The notes beneath the pieces were generated by a model. That model was given only the letters and a program-made list of their open reading frames with translations, made no database searches and was not told where the DNA came from. Made by a program: the position numbers and the translations under genes. From assembly GCA_016869045.1 (NCBI GenBank), contig VGFC01000020.1:1-36874 (forward strand): a DNA stretch of 36,874 bases, written 5' to 3'. This stretch comes from Armatimonadota bacterium (GTDB lineage: Bacteria; Armatimonadota; Zipacnadia; Zipacnadales; VGFC01). Below are positions 8,292-14,862 of the stretch, piece after piece; within the stretch, counting starts at the first letter, position 1; each line of letters opens with the position of its first letter.

Positions 8292-9365
8292 ATGAAGATC
8301 GCGGGCAACGCACGCTGGATCATGGTCGCAGTCGTCATCGCAGCATTGACGGTCCTCGTTACGTCTGCCTCAGCGAGAGAAGTGCAGTTGGCCGGCATCC
8401 GCCTCGACGCGCCCTGGGTCACCGTCCTCGACGTCTTTGGCAGCCCCGATGGCTTTGTCACCTACGGGGGCGGCGGCGCGGCGGCCGGCGGGGGCGGCGG
8501 CATGGGGGGTGGGATGATGGGCGGCGGCATGGGTGGTGGAATGGGTGGCGGTATGATGGGCCCTGGGATGGGCGGCGGGATGATGGGTGGGGGGATGATG
8601 GGCGGCATGGGCGCTCCGGCAGACATGGGCGGCGGAGCCGCGATGGGTGTCGGCGGGGGAATGATGGGCGGCGCCGGCGGCCCGGCAACCGGTGGCGGAG
8701 GGGGCGGCGGCTCAGTGCCGGTGTGGGCCTTGCCGATCTGGGTCGTCCTCGAAGACGGCGAAGTCGAGTGGTTCTACCGCAAGGGCGATGTCTGCCTGGG
8801 CTTCGTGTTCAACCGTGACGGGTACGTGCGCGTGATCGCAGTGGCAGGCGAGCAGTGCGACTACGCCCGCACCGCGCTCTGGCGACCGCACCGCTACGTC
8901 AAACTGGGCGACGACTTCAAGCGCGTCCTGTATCGGTACGGGTACCCCGATGAGGTGGAGCCGTTCACCGGGGACGTGGGTGGCGGGGGTGGCGGCGGTG
9001 GTGGTGCTGCGCCCGGCGGCGGCGCCGGCGGTCCCATGGGGATGATGGGCGGCGGCGGAGGTGAGATGGGGATGGGAGCCGGCATGGCCGGCGGTGGCGG
9101 CGGAGCTCCGGCTGCGGGAGCCGGCGGCCTGCCGCCTCCCCCTGGATGGGGTGGTGGAGGCGGAGGCGGGGCCGGGGGCCCGGCAGCCGCGGCGGGCGGA
9201 GGCGGTGGCGGCGGCGGAGCCGCGCCGGCCGGTGGCGTCAGCGTCACCTTCAACAGCCAGACCAACACCTTCTCCCGCGACGCCGTCCTGACGTACTCGG
9301 ACAACAACAACATCGCCTTCACCCTCCACAACATGAAAGTGACCCGCATCCACATCTGGAAGTAG
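8292..9365 (+). CDS. Exported Gly/Met-rich protein with two BamE-like half domains
   Basis: A 357-residue protein. ATG 8292 follows GAAGGGGG and opens a hydrophobic signal segment (WIMVAVVIAALTVLVTSASA). Two related units follow. Unit 1 has GIRLDAPWVTVLDVFGSPDG, a Gly/Met-rich loop of about 85 residues, then WVVLEDGEVEWFYRKG and GFVFNRDGYVRVIAV. Unit 2 has VKLGDDFKRVLYRYGYPDEV, a Gly-rich loop of about 95 residues, then AVLTYSDNNNIAFTLHNMKV and TRIHIWK. The pattern of helix, 'G-x-P-D', strands and a DGxV-type ending resembles BamE/SmpA-like domains. The loops sit at the same point in both units. It should be periplasmic or surface-exposed; function is unknown. The perfect inverted repeat at 9369 begins 3 bases after the stop. 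Confidence 0.85.
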   Translation: MKIAGNARWIMVAVVIAALTVLVTSASAREVQLAGIRLDAPWVTVLDVFGSPDGFVTYGGGGAAAGGGGGMGGGMMGGGMGGGMGGGMMGPGMGGGMMGGGMMGGMGAPADMGGGAAMGVGGGMMGGAGGPATGGGGGGGSVPVWALPIWVVLEDGEVEWFYRKGDVCLGFVFNRDGYVRVIAVAGEQCDYARTALWRPHRYVKLGDDFKRVLYRYGYPDEVEPFTGDVGGGGGGGGGAAPGGGAGGPMGMMGGGGGEMGMGAGMAGGGGGAPAAGAGGLPPPPGWGGGGGGGAGGPAAAAGGGGGGGGAAPAGGVSVTFNSQTNTFSRDAVLTYSDNNNIAFTLHNMKVTRIHIWK

Positions 9366-9368
9366 GCG

Positions 9369-9433
9369 TGTAGGGGCGGACCCACGTGTCCGCCCACCAC
9401 GCCGATGGGCGGACACGTGGGTCCGCCCCTACA
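9369..9433. repeat. Perfect inverted repeat, 28-bp arms
   Basis: Arms 9369-9396 and 9406-9433 are exact reverse complements with a 9-base loop. They begin TGTAGGGGC and end GCCCCTACA, the flanks seen in other repeats here. Each arm is self-complementary (GGGCGGAC, six-base centre, GTCCGCCC). It may also end transcription of the preceding gene, although no T tract follows. Confidence 0.9.
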
Positions 9434-9453
9434 GGGCTAACCTCAGCGCAAAG

Positions 9454-9480
9454 GAAGCAGCCGGTGACCCCGGCTGCTTC
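9454..9480 (+). terminator. Terminator-like hairpin
   Basis: GAAGCAGCCGG (9454-9464) pairs perfectly with CCGGCTGCTTC (9470-9480) around a 5-base loop. The following TGTGCGTATATT is only weakly T-rich, so termination efficiency is uncertain. It overlaps the candidate dnaG promoter. Confidence 0.5.
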
Positions 9481-9492
9481 TGTGCGTATATT
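9464..9492 (+). promoter_or_regulatory. Candidate promoter for dnaG-rpoD
   Basis: GTGACC (9464-9469), 17-base spacer and TATATT (9487-9492) are a fair sigma-A match. The -35 lies in the loop and 3' arm of the hairpin at 9454-9480. Predicted leader to ATG 9614 is about 115 bases. Confidence 0.4.
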
Positions 9493-9613
9493 GCCCTGGA
9501 GATCGCGGAAGGAGTCTGCGCGAAGAGGGCGAAGTGAGGGCTAGAGGGAGCGCCCCCCTCCAGCCTCCGAATCGCGGTTGCGCCGCGCCCCCCTCGCAGA
9601 CAGGGAACGACGA

Positions 9614-11704
9614 ATGGGCCCCGAAGCCGCCAAAGAGGAAATCCGCGAGCGGATCGACTTGGTCGATCTCATCGGCCGGTACGTCGATCTGAAGCAAGCG
9701 GGACGCAACTGGAAGGGCCTCTGTCCGTTCCATCAGGAGAAGACGCCCTCGTTCAACGTGAACCGCGAGCTGAAGATCTGGAAGTGCTTCGGCTGCGGGG
9801 CGAGCGGCGACGTCTTCTCGTTCGTTCAGCGGGTGGAGAACGTCGGCTTCGTCGAGGCGATGAAGCTCCTCGCCGACCGCCTCGGGATCACCTGGGAGCC
9901 CACGCCTCAGCAGCGTGAGGCGCGCGACGAGCGGGAGCAGATCCTCAACGTCAATGCCGTTGCCGTGGACTGGTTCCGGGCGCAGCTGAGAGCGCCGATC
10001 GGCGCCGCGGCGCGGGCATACCTGGAGAGCCGCGGTCTCGACGAGGCGACCATCGAGCGCTTCCATATCGGCTATGCGCCGCCCGGATGGGACCGGTTGC
10101 TCAACCATCTCAGCAGCAAGGGGATCGCCGGCGAGCGCGCCGTGCGCGCCGGCCTCGCCCGCCGCCACGAGGAGCAGGGAAGCCTCTACGACGTCTTCCG
10201 CAACCGGATCATCTACCCCATCTCCGACGTCATCGGGCGGGTGATCGCCTTCGGCGGGCGCGCGATGGACCCCGACGACCCGGCGAAGTACCTCAACTCG
10301 CCGGAGACGCTCGTCTTCCGCAAGGGGCGGACGTTCTACGGGCTGGACATCGCGCGCCGGGCCATCGCGGACGAGGGTTTCGTTGTGGTGGTCGAGGGGT
10401 ACATGGATGTCATCGCCCTCGCGCAGCACGGTGTGAACCACTGCGTGGCGACGCTGGGCACGGCCCTCACCGAGCAGCACGCGAACATCCTCTCGCGCTA
10501 TGCGCCCGAGATCTGCCTCGTCTTCGATGCGGACGAAGCAGGTACGGAAGCAGGGCTGAGAAGCATCCGCGCCCGCGCCACGATCTTCCAGGGCTGCCCA
10601 GCCACCGTCAAGGTAGCAGCGCTCAGGGGAGGCAAGGATCCTGACGACTACATACGGCAGTACGGGGCCGACGCATTCAGGGAACTTCTGGGGGAGCGCC
10701 AAGGGTTAGCACAGTACCAGGTACGCGAGGTGTTCAGGCGGCACGCAGACCAGGGCGAGGAGGGCCGCGGAAAGGCAGCCCGGGAGGTCGCGGACATCCT
10801 GGCCCATGTGGCCGACTACATGGGACGGGAGGCTCTTGTCGCTTGGGCGGCAGAGCAATGGGCGGGGCCGGCAGGGGGACGCGCCGTCGTCCAGTTCGAG
10901 CGCCTCCTACTGCAGGAACTCCAGCGCCTTGCGCGGGCGACGGCCCCCGCCGAGCGTGATGCCTGGCAGCGCGTCCTGGCCAAACAGGGCTTCCCGCGCG
11001 CGGGGTCTCGCCGGCAAGGTCGGAGGCTGGCAAGGGTCGAGTGGCTGGAACAGGAGCGGCGTCGCGAGCAGTTCCTGCTGGATGTCGAGGTCGCGCGGGC
11101 CAGCGGCATTCCCCCCGATTCCGAGCACTCACCCGTCAGCGCGGACTTCATTGCCGAGACGCTCGCGAAGGGCAGCCATCCTGTCGTTCGCGGCGCGCTC
11201 CGCTGTGAGCGCCGGATGCTGACGGCCATGCTGCTCGAACCGGGGATCGCCGGCCAGGTGCTGGGCCAACTGGCGCCCGCCGAGCTGCTGCTCCCCATCC
11301 ATCGGGAGATCGCCCAGGTGATTGCCGAGCTTCTCGGCAGCACCGCGACGCCGAGCTTCAGCGCCTTCGCCGAGCGGCTGTCGGAAAACGAGGAGCTGTT
11401 CGCGTCGGCCGTGGACATCGCCGTGGCGGAAGAGGAGTACGACCCCGGCGCCATCGACCGCGATGTGCTTCTCATCCGGGAGGCGCAACTCCTGGGCGAT
11501 AGAGGCGTTCGCCTCTACGGCGTCGAATCGGAGCCACTGGAACCGCAGGAGGCCGGGGAGAGTCTGGCAGACATCGAGCAACGCGTCCAGGAGCTGATGC
11601 GCTCCGAGGACTTCTCGCCCGATGATCCGGCCTACCGGCGCCTGATGGAGATCCGCAAACGGCTGCACGGCAGGGGCGCGAGGGAGTACTGGGACTACCA
11701 TTGA
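9614..11704 (+). CDS. dnaG: DNA primase DnaG
   Basis: A 696-residue primase that makes RNA primers at the replication fork. The N-terminal CHC2 zinc finger has C37, H40, C58 and C61 (LCPFH and CFGC). The catalytic TOPRIM domain shows VVVVEGYMDV (Glu near 261) and FDADEAG (Asp near 305 and 307). The C-terminal 250 residues are helical, where the helicase-binding domain sits, and end in the usual region of variable sequence. ATG 9614 follows AGGGA by 7 bases; an upstream in-frame ATG lacks support. It lies upstream of rpoD, the classical macromolecular-synthesis arrangement, with a palindromic repeat between them. Length is slightly greater than the typical 580-650. Confidence 0.96.
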   Translation: MGPEAAKEEIRERIDLVDLIGRYVDLKQAGRNWKGLCPFHQEKTPSFNVNRELKIWKCFGCGASGDVFSFVQRVENVGFVEAMKLLADRLGITWEPTPQQREARDEREQILNVNAVAVDWFRAQLRAPIGAAARAYLESRGLDEATIERFHIGYAPPGWDRLLNHLSSKGIAGERAVRAGLARRHEEQGSLYDVFRNRIIYPISDVIGRVIAFGGRAMDPDDPAKYLNSPETLVFRKGRTFYGLDIARRAIADEGFVVVVEGYMDVIALAQHGVNHCVATLGTALTEQHANILSRYAPEICLVFDADEAGTEAGLRSIRARATIFQGCPATVKVAALRGGKDPDDYIRQYGADAFRELLGERQGLAQYQVREVFRRHADQGEEGRGKAAREVADILAHVADYMGREALVAWAAEQWAGPAGGRAVVQFERLLLQELQRLARATAPAERDAWQRVLAKQGFPRAGSRRQGRRLARVEWLEQERRREQFLLDVEVARASGIPPDSEHSPVSADFIAETLAKGSHPVVRGALRCERRMLTAMLLEPGIAGQVLGQLAPAELLLPIHREIAQVIAELLGSTATPSFSAFAERLSENEELFASAVDIAVAEEEYDPGAIDRDVLLIREAQLLGDRGVRLYGVESEPLEPQEAGESLADIEQRVQELMRSEDFSPDDPAYRRLMEIRKRLHGRGAREYWDYH

Positions 11705-11732
11705 GGCGGATGGGCGTGAAGGCAAGCCAGGA

Positions 11733-11786
11733 GGGGACAGTCCATGCGTCCTGATCCCGCAACGGGATCAGGACTTGGACAGTCCC
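11733..11786. repeat. Inverted repeat family E, copy 1 (dnaG-rpoD spacer)
   Basis: Outer arms GGGGACAGTCCA and TGGACAGTCCC enclose an inner stem GTCCTGATCCCG / CGGGATCAGGAC with a 3-base loop. A second 54-base copy lies at 14580-14633 with the same outer arms and a compensated, different inner stem. Both copies are preceded by GAAGGCAA. A spurious ATG (11744) of a longer rpoD frame lies inside it. Confidence 0.9.
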
Positions 11787-11809
11787 AAGACGGAAGGAGC
11801 GGAGCGAGC

Positions 11810-13921
11810 GTGACGGAGGGACAGGCATCCAGCCTGCAGGAGCTGAAGGAGGTCCGCGTGCTCATTGCCAAGGGCAAGCGGACGGGCGTCCTCACGCTCC
11901 AGGACATCCAGGATGCCCTGAGTGAGGTCGAGACGCTGGACGCCGAGGCGGCGGACGAGCTGTACCGCCTGCTCGCCGAGGCCGGCATCCAGGTGAGCGA
12001 GGGTGGGGAAGAGGAAGAGGAGGAGGAGGAGACGGCCGCGGAGGAGGCAGAGCCGGCGGTTGAGGTGGAGGAGCTGGACGAGCAGGACCTCGCCGACCTG
12101 GACGGGATTCCGATCGACGACTCCGTGCGGATGTACTTGCGCGGAATCGGCCGCTTCCCGCTGCTGACGCCTCGCCAGGAAGTGGTCCTGGCCCGCCGCA
12201 TCCAGAAGGGCGACGGCGAAGTCATCTACGACAAGCTGCGGAACGCCCTCATGTTCCGGCCCTTCGAGCGGCTGGAGCATGACGTGGTCTACACGGTTGC
12301 GGTGCGCGGCGGGGAGAGCGGCCTTCGCGACCTCACCGGCCGCCGCATGGCGGGAGACTCCCAGTGGACCTTCTGCACCGTGCGCGCCGGCTCGCCGCTG
12401 GGCATCTTGCGCACCATCCCCGAGGATGGCGCCCGCACCGTGGATGTGGCGAACGGCATCTTGATCGACTTCAACGACTCCATCGCCCCCTCGGCCCGCC
12501 GCGTCCGGCCGATCGTGCTCAGCGACCAGAAGGGGCGGGCGGTATCCGGGACGCTCACGCTCGACGACCGCCCCGGGCGGGTGCGTTTCACGCCCCACGA
12601 GCCGCTGCGCTACCGGACGACCTACAAGGTCACCGTGAAGGGCGGCCGGGACGGGATCCGCAGCGAGGACGGCCGCCTGCTGCCGGCCGACGCGAGTTTC
12701 GAGTTCGTGACCGCCGCCACCCGCGCGGGCCCCAAGCCCAGCGCGATGTGGCCCGAGAACGGGGCCGAGAGCGTCCCGGCGGCCATGGCCGCGGCCGTCA
12801 GCTTCTCCAAGCCCCTCGACCCCAAGAGCGTCAACACGCAGACCGTCTCCCTCGTTGGCGGGGGGGACGTCGAGGTCGCGGGCTCGGCGGAGTACGTGCC
12901 CGAGGCCAACGAGATCCGCTTCATCCCGGATACGGCGCTGCAGTTCGGCCACTCCTACACGCTCACGGTTCGGGGCCGTCAACGTGGCATCCGGGACATC
13001 GACGGGTTGCCGATGGTGCGCGCCGTGAAGGTGCAGTTCCGCACCGAGGAGACCCCGGGGGAGCCGGCGGCCTTCCCGGTCTACCCGCAGGCCGAAGCGG
13101 AGGGCGTGGGGACGGGTGCGCTGATCGAGGTGGGCTTCACCCGGCAGATGGACCTCGCCACCCAGACGCCCGAGGCCCTCAAGGTCAAGGACGAGGAGGC
13201 CATCCGCAAGCTGGCCGAGGCGAACCTGCGCCTCGTGGTGAGCATCGCGAAGAAGTACACCGGCCGCTGCTCCATGAGCTTCCTGGACCTCATCCAGGAA
13301 GGCAACATGGGACTGATGCGCGCCGTCGAGAAGTTCGACTTCCGCAAGGGCTACAAGTTCAGCACATACGCCACGTGGTGGGTGCGGCAGGCCATCACGC
13401 GCGCCATCGCCGATCAGGGCCGGATCATCCGCATCCCGGTCCACATGGTCGAGACGATCAACCGGTTGGTGAAGACCTCCCGGCAGCTCCTCCAGCAGCT
13501 CGGCCGCGAGCCGACGCTGGAAGAGGTCGCTGCCGACATGGACATGCCGCTGGAGCGGGTGAGCGAGATTCGGCGCATCGCCCCGGAGCCGCTCTCGCTG
13601 GAAGCCCCCGTCGGCGAGGAGGAGAACAGCCACCTGGGGGACTTCGTCCCCGACGAGGAGGTCCGCTCGCCGGTCGATGCGGCGAGCAACCTCGTGCTGA
13701 GAGAGCAACTGGAGCAGCTCCTGGGCCAGCTCAACCCGCGCGAGCGCGAAGTGCTGAAGCTGCGCTTCGGCCTCGACGACGGCTACCCGCGGACGCTCGA
13801 GGAAGTCGGCCAGCAGTTCAGCGTTACCCGCGAGCGAATCCGCCAGATCGAAGCCAAAGCGCTCAAGAAGCTCCGACACCCGGCCCGCAGCCGGCCACTG
13901 CTGGACTACTTGGGGAGCTGA
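11810..13921 (+). CDS. rpoD: Primary sigma factor RpoD/SigA with a large Ig-like (Big_5-type) insertion
   Basis: A 703-residue RNA polymerase sigma factor. GTG 11810 follows AAGGAG by 10 bases; the in-frame ATG at 11744 lies in a repeat. Region 1.1 (about 10-65) is followed by an acidic linker (about 66-105) and region 1.2 ([18 protein letters not shown] to RIQKGD, ending at 135). Residues 136-461 are foreign to sigma factors: three Ig-like repeats with [40 protein letters not shown] and [20 protein letters not shown] as repeated edges, P-x-NGA and F-x-PLD motifs. From 462 the canonical core resumes: [20 protein letters not shown] (2.1), [16 protein letters not shown] (2.3-2.4), region 3, and the 4.2 helix-turn-helix ([18 protein letters not shown]). 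Removing 12215-13192 would restore a normal SigA. All core regions are intact, so it should be functional. Confidence 0.93.
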   Translation: MTEGQASSLQELKEVRVLIAKGKRTGVLTLQDIQDALSEVETLDAEAADELYRLLAEAGIQVSEGGEEEEEEEETAAEEAEPAVEVEELDEQDLADLDGIPIDDSVRMYLRGIGRFPLLTPRQEVVLARRIQKGDGEVIYDKLRNALMFRPFERLEHDVVYTVAVRGGESGLRDLTGRRMAGDSQWTFCTVRAGSPLGILRTIPEDGARTVDVANGILIDFNDSIAPSARRVRPIVLSDQKGRAVSGTLTLDDRPGRVRFTPHEPLRYRTTYKVTVKGGRDGIRSEDGRLLPADASFEFVTAATRAGPKPSAMWPENGAESVPAAMAAAVSFSKPLDPKSVNTQTVSLVGGGDVEVAGSAEYVPEANEIRFIPDTALQFGHSYTLTVRGRQRGIRDIDGLPMVRAVKVQFRTEETPGEPAAFPVYPQAEAEGVGTGALIEVGFTRQMDLATQTPEALKVKDEEAIRKLAEANLRLVVSIAKKYTGRCSMSFLDLIQEGNMGLMRAVEKFDFRKGYKFSTYATWWVRQAITRAIADQGRIIRIPVHMVETINRLVKTSRQLLQQLGREPTLEEVAADMDMPLERVSEIRRIAPEPLSLEAPVGEEENSHLGDFVPDEEVRSPVDAASNLVLREQLEQLLGQLNPREREVLKLRFGLDDGYPRTLEEVGQQFSVTRERIRQIEAKALKKLRHPARSRPLLDYLGS
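12215..13192 (+). other. In-frame Ig-like (SbsA/Big_5-type) insertion within rpoD
   Basis: This 978-base segment (326 codons) separates RIQKGD from EEAIRKL. It starts in mid-repeat ([16 protein letters not shown]), contains two whole repeats and ends in mid-repeat ([19 protein letters not shown]), just where the next GxVxYD strand would begin. The total is therefore about three repeat lengths, circularly permuted. Both junctions share AAGG-x-GAC-like bases (AAGGGCGAC left, AAGGAC right). Base composition is like the rest of the gene. Confidence 0.85.
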
Positions 13922-13928
13922 GGGACGG

Positions 13929-13949
13929 TGACGGAGCTGGCGCTCCGTC
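13929..13949 (+). terminator. Hairpin after rpoD
   Basis: GACGGAGC and GCTCCGTC form a perfect 8-bp stem with a 4-base loop just after the rpoD stop. The 3' side continues CCTACGA, similar to the CCCCTAC flank of other palindromes here, so it may be a repeat element rather than a terminator; no T tract follows. Confidence 0.4.
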
Positions 13950-13976
13950 CTACGACTGCGGGCGTGGAGGGCGACA

Positions 13977-14234
13977 GTGAAGGCGATTCGCTCCGCAAAC
14001 GGCCGGAACGCGGGCGTGCGCGTCACGTTGGACGCCGTGACCGCGGCACAGATCGACCGGCTGGCCGAGCGTGAAGGGGTCAGCCGCGCTGGCCTGGTGC
14101 GCCGGGCACTCCAGGACTGGATGCGGGACGAAGCCGAGGACGAGGCGCTCGCCCGCGAAGCCAAACGCAGACTGCAGGACCCCAACGAACCGCGTATCCC
14201 GTGGGAACAGGTGAAACGGGAGTTGGGGCTGTGA
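13977..14234 (+). CDS. Ribbon-helix-helix (CopG/RelB-like) antitoxin
   Basis: An 85-residue protein starting at GTG 13977, 6 bases after GGAGG. The N-terminus has a beta strand (GVRVTLDA) followed by two helices (AQIDRLAEREGVSRAGLVRR), the ribbon-helix-helix DNA-binding fold. The acidic C-terminal half (MRDEAEDEALAREAK, then a PWEQVKRELGL tail) is typical of the toxin-neutralising region. Its stop overlaps the RelE-type toxin start as GTGA. It should bind and silence the toxin and repress its own operon. GGAGGGCGAC lies in the short gap after rpoD. Confidence 0.88.
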   Translation: MKAIRSANGRNAGVRVTLDAVTAAQIDRLAEREGVSRAGLVRRALQDWMRDEAEDEALAREAKRRLQDPNEPRIPWEQVKRELGL

Positions 14235-14491
14235 CCTACAGGGTTGAGTTCACTGGTTCAGCGACCAAGGAGCTCGCCAACGCTCACCCTGAAGTGAGGG
14301 CCGCGATCGCCCGACGGATTGATGCGTTGGCACGGGAGCCGCGCCCGAGAGGAGCCGTACCGCTGCGCGGCGACCTGAAGGGGCTCTGGCGGCTGCGAGT
14401 GGGTGACTACCGGGTGATGTACGCGATCGACGACGTCGCCCGGGTCGTGACCATCGCGGCGGTAGGCCCTCGCGGAAGCGTCTACAGCTGA
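14231..14491 (+). CDS. RelE/ParE-superfamily toxin
   Basis: An 86-residue protein; GTG 14231 overlaps the antitoxin stop by 4 bases, which decides the start. It shows the type II toxin pattern: YRVEFTGSATKELAN, a helix with IARRIDALAREPRP, PLRGDLKGLWRLRVGDYRVM and a C-terminal strand VVTIAAVGPRGSVY. RelE members cleave mRNA on the ribosome, ParE members poison gyrase. The GLWRLRVGDYRVMYAID segment matches the RelE-type core and carries conserved basic residues (R399-like numbering is not assigned). No His/Tyr catalytic test is possible here, but the pair is complete and likely active. Confidence 0.9.
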   Translation: MTYRVEFTGSATKELANAHPEVRAAIARRIDALAREPRPRGAVPLRGDLKGLWRLRVGDYRVMYAIDDVARVVTIAAVGPRGSVYS

Positions 14492-14579
14492 GCGGATCGC
14501 CCGTGCGACCGCTGACGAGCAGTTCCGGTGGCGCGGCGTCGCTCGCGATGGCCGCGGAGGGCCGGGGGCGAAGGCAACA
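14492..14579. other. Spacer after the RelE-type toxin
   Basis: About 88 bases with no gene seen. It ends in GAAGGCAA, the same leader found before the other family E repeat. Confidence 0.6.
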
Positions 14580-14633
14580 GGGGACAGTCCATGCGTCACG
14601 ATCCCGGTTCGGGATCGTGGCTTGGACAGTCCC
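14580..14633. repeat. Inverted repeat family E, copy 2
   Basis: Same outer arms as 11733-11786 (GGGGACAGTCCATGCG and TTGGACAGTCCC), with inner stem ACGATCCCG / CGGGATCGT around a 3-base loop. Inner bases differ from copy 1 on both sides so that pairing is kept. Confidence 0.9.
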
Positions 14634-14638
14634 GACTT

Positions 14639-14715
14639 GGGCCCGTAGCTCAGTCGGTTAGAGCAACCGGCTCATAACCGGTTGGTCGCTGGTTCGAGTC
14701 CAGCCGGGCCCACCA
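14639..14715 (+). tRNA. tRNA with CAT anticodon (tRNA-Met elongator or tRNA-Ile2)
   Basis: Acceptor GGGCCCG (14639-14645) pairs with CGGGCCC (14705-14711); discriminator A14712 and encoded CCA (14713-14715) follow. The anticodon loop CTCATAA has CAT in the centre. The T arm has GGTTCGAGTCC. A fully paired first acceptor pair rules out initiator tRNA. Elongator Met and lysidine-modified Ile2 cannot be told apart with certainty by eye. Confidence 0.93.
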
Positions 14716-14724
14716 ACAACGGCC

Positions 14725-14848
14725 GGAGTCAGGAGCCAGGAGTCAGGAGCCAGAAGAACGGCAACGGCGCCCCGCGGGGCGCGACCGCCGGGGGGAGTTG
14801 GTGTGCGCCGTTCTCCCGACTCCTAACTCCTGGCCCCTGACTCCTGCC
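14725..14848. repeat. Long imperfect inverted repeat built of tandem words
   Basis: The left arm (about 14725-14762) is made of GAGTCAGGAGCC-type words ending in AACGGC. The right arm (about 14807-14848) is its imperfect reverse complement, beginning GCCGTT. The 45-base centre contains a GC-rich hairpin (GGCGCCCC/GGGGCGC). It fills the gap between the CAT tRNA and the STAND gene. Confidence 0.85.
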
Positions 14849-14862
14849 GTCAAGGACGTCCC

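Larger units (their letters stand above)
9434..9613. other. Spacer between exported-protein gene and dnaG
   Basis: Contains the terminator-like hairpin and candidate promoter described separately, then about 115 bases with no gene, GC-rich (CCCCCCTCC) and with AGGGA before ATG 9614. Confidence 0.6.

Noticed and set aside
11744-11809. Earlier ATG start for rpoD
   Set aside because: It lies inside family E repeat and lacks a ribosome site; GTG 11810 has AAGGAG and begins at region 1.1.
12364-13980. 538-codon plus-strand frame inside rpoD
   Set aside because: Arg/Pro/Gly-rich shift of the sigma factor frame without any recognisable domain.
11768-14185. 805-codon open frame on the minus strand opposite rpoD
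   Set aside because: Composition is His/Leu/Arg/Asp-rich as expected from antisense of high-GC genes; no motif, and the sense strand encodes rpoD.
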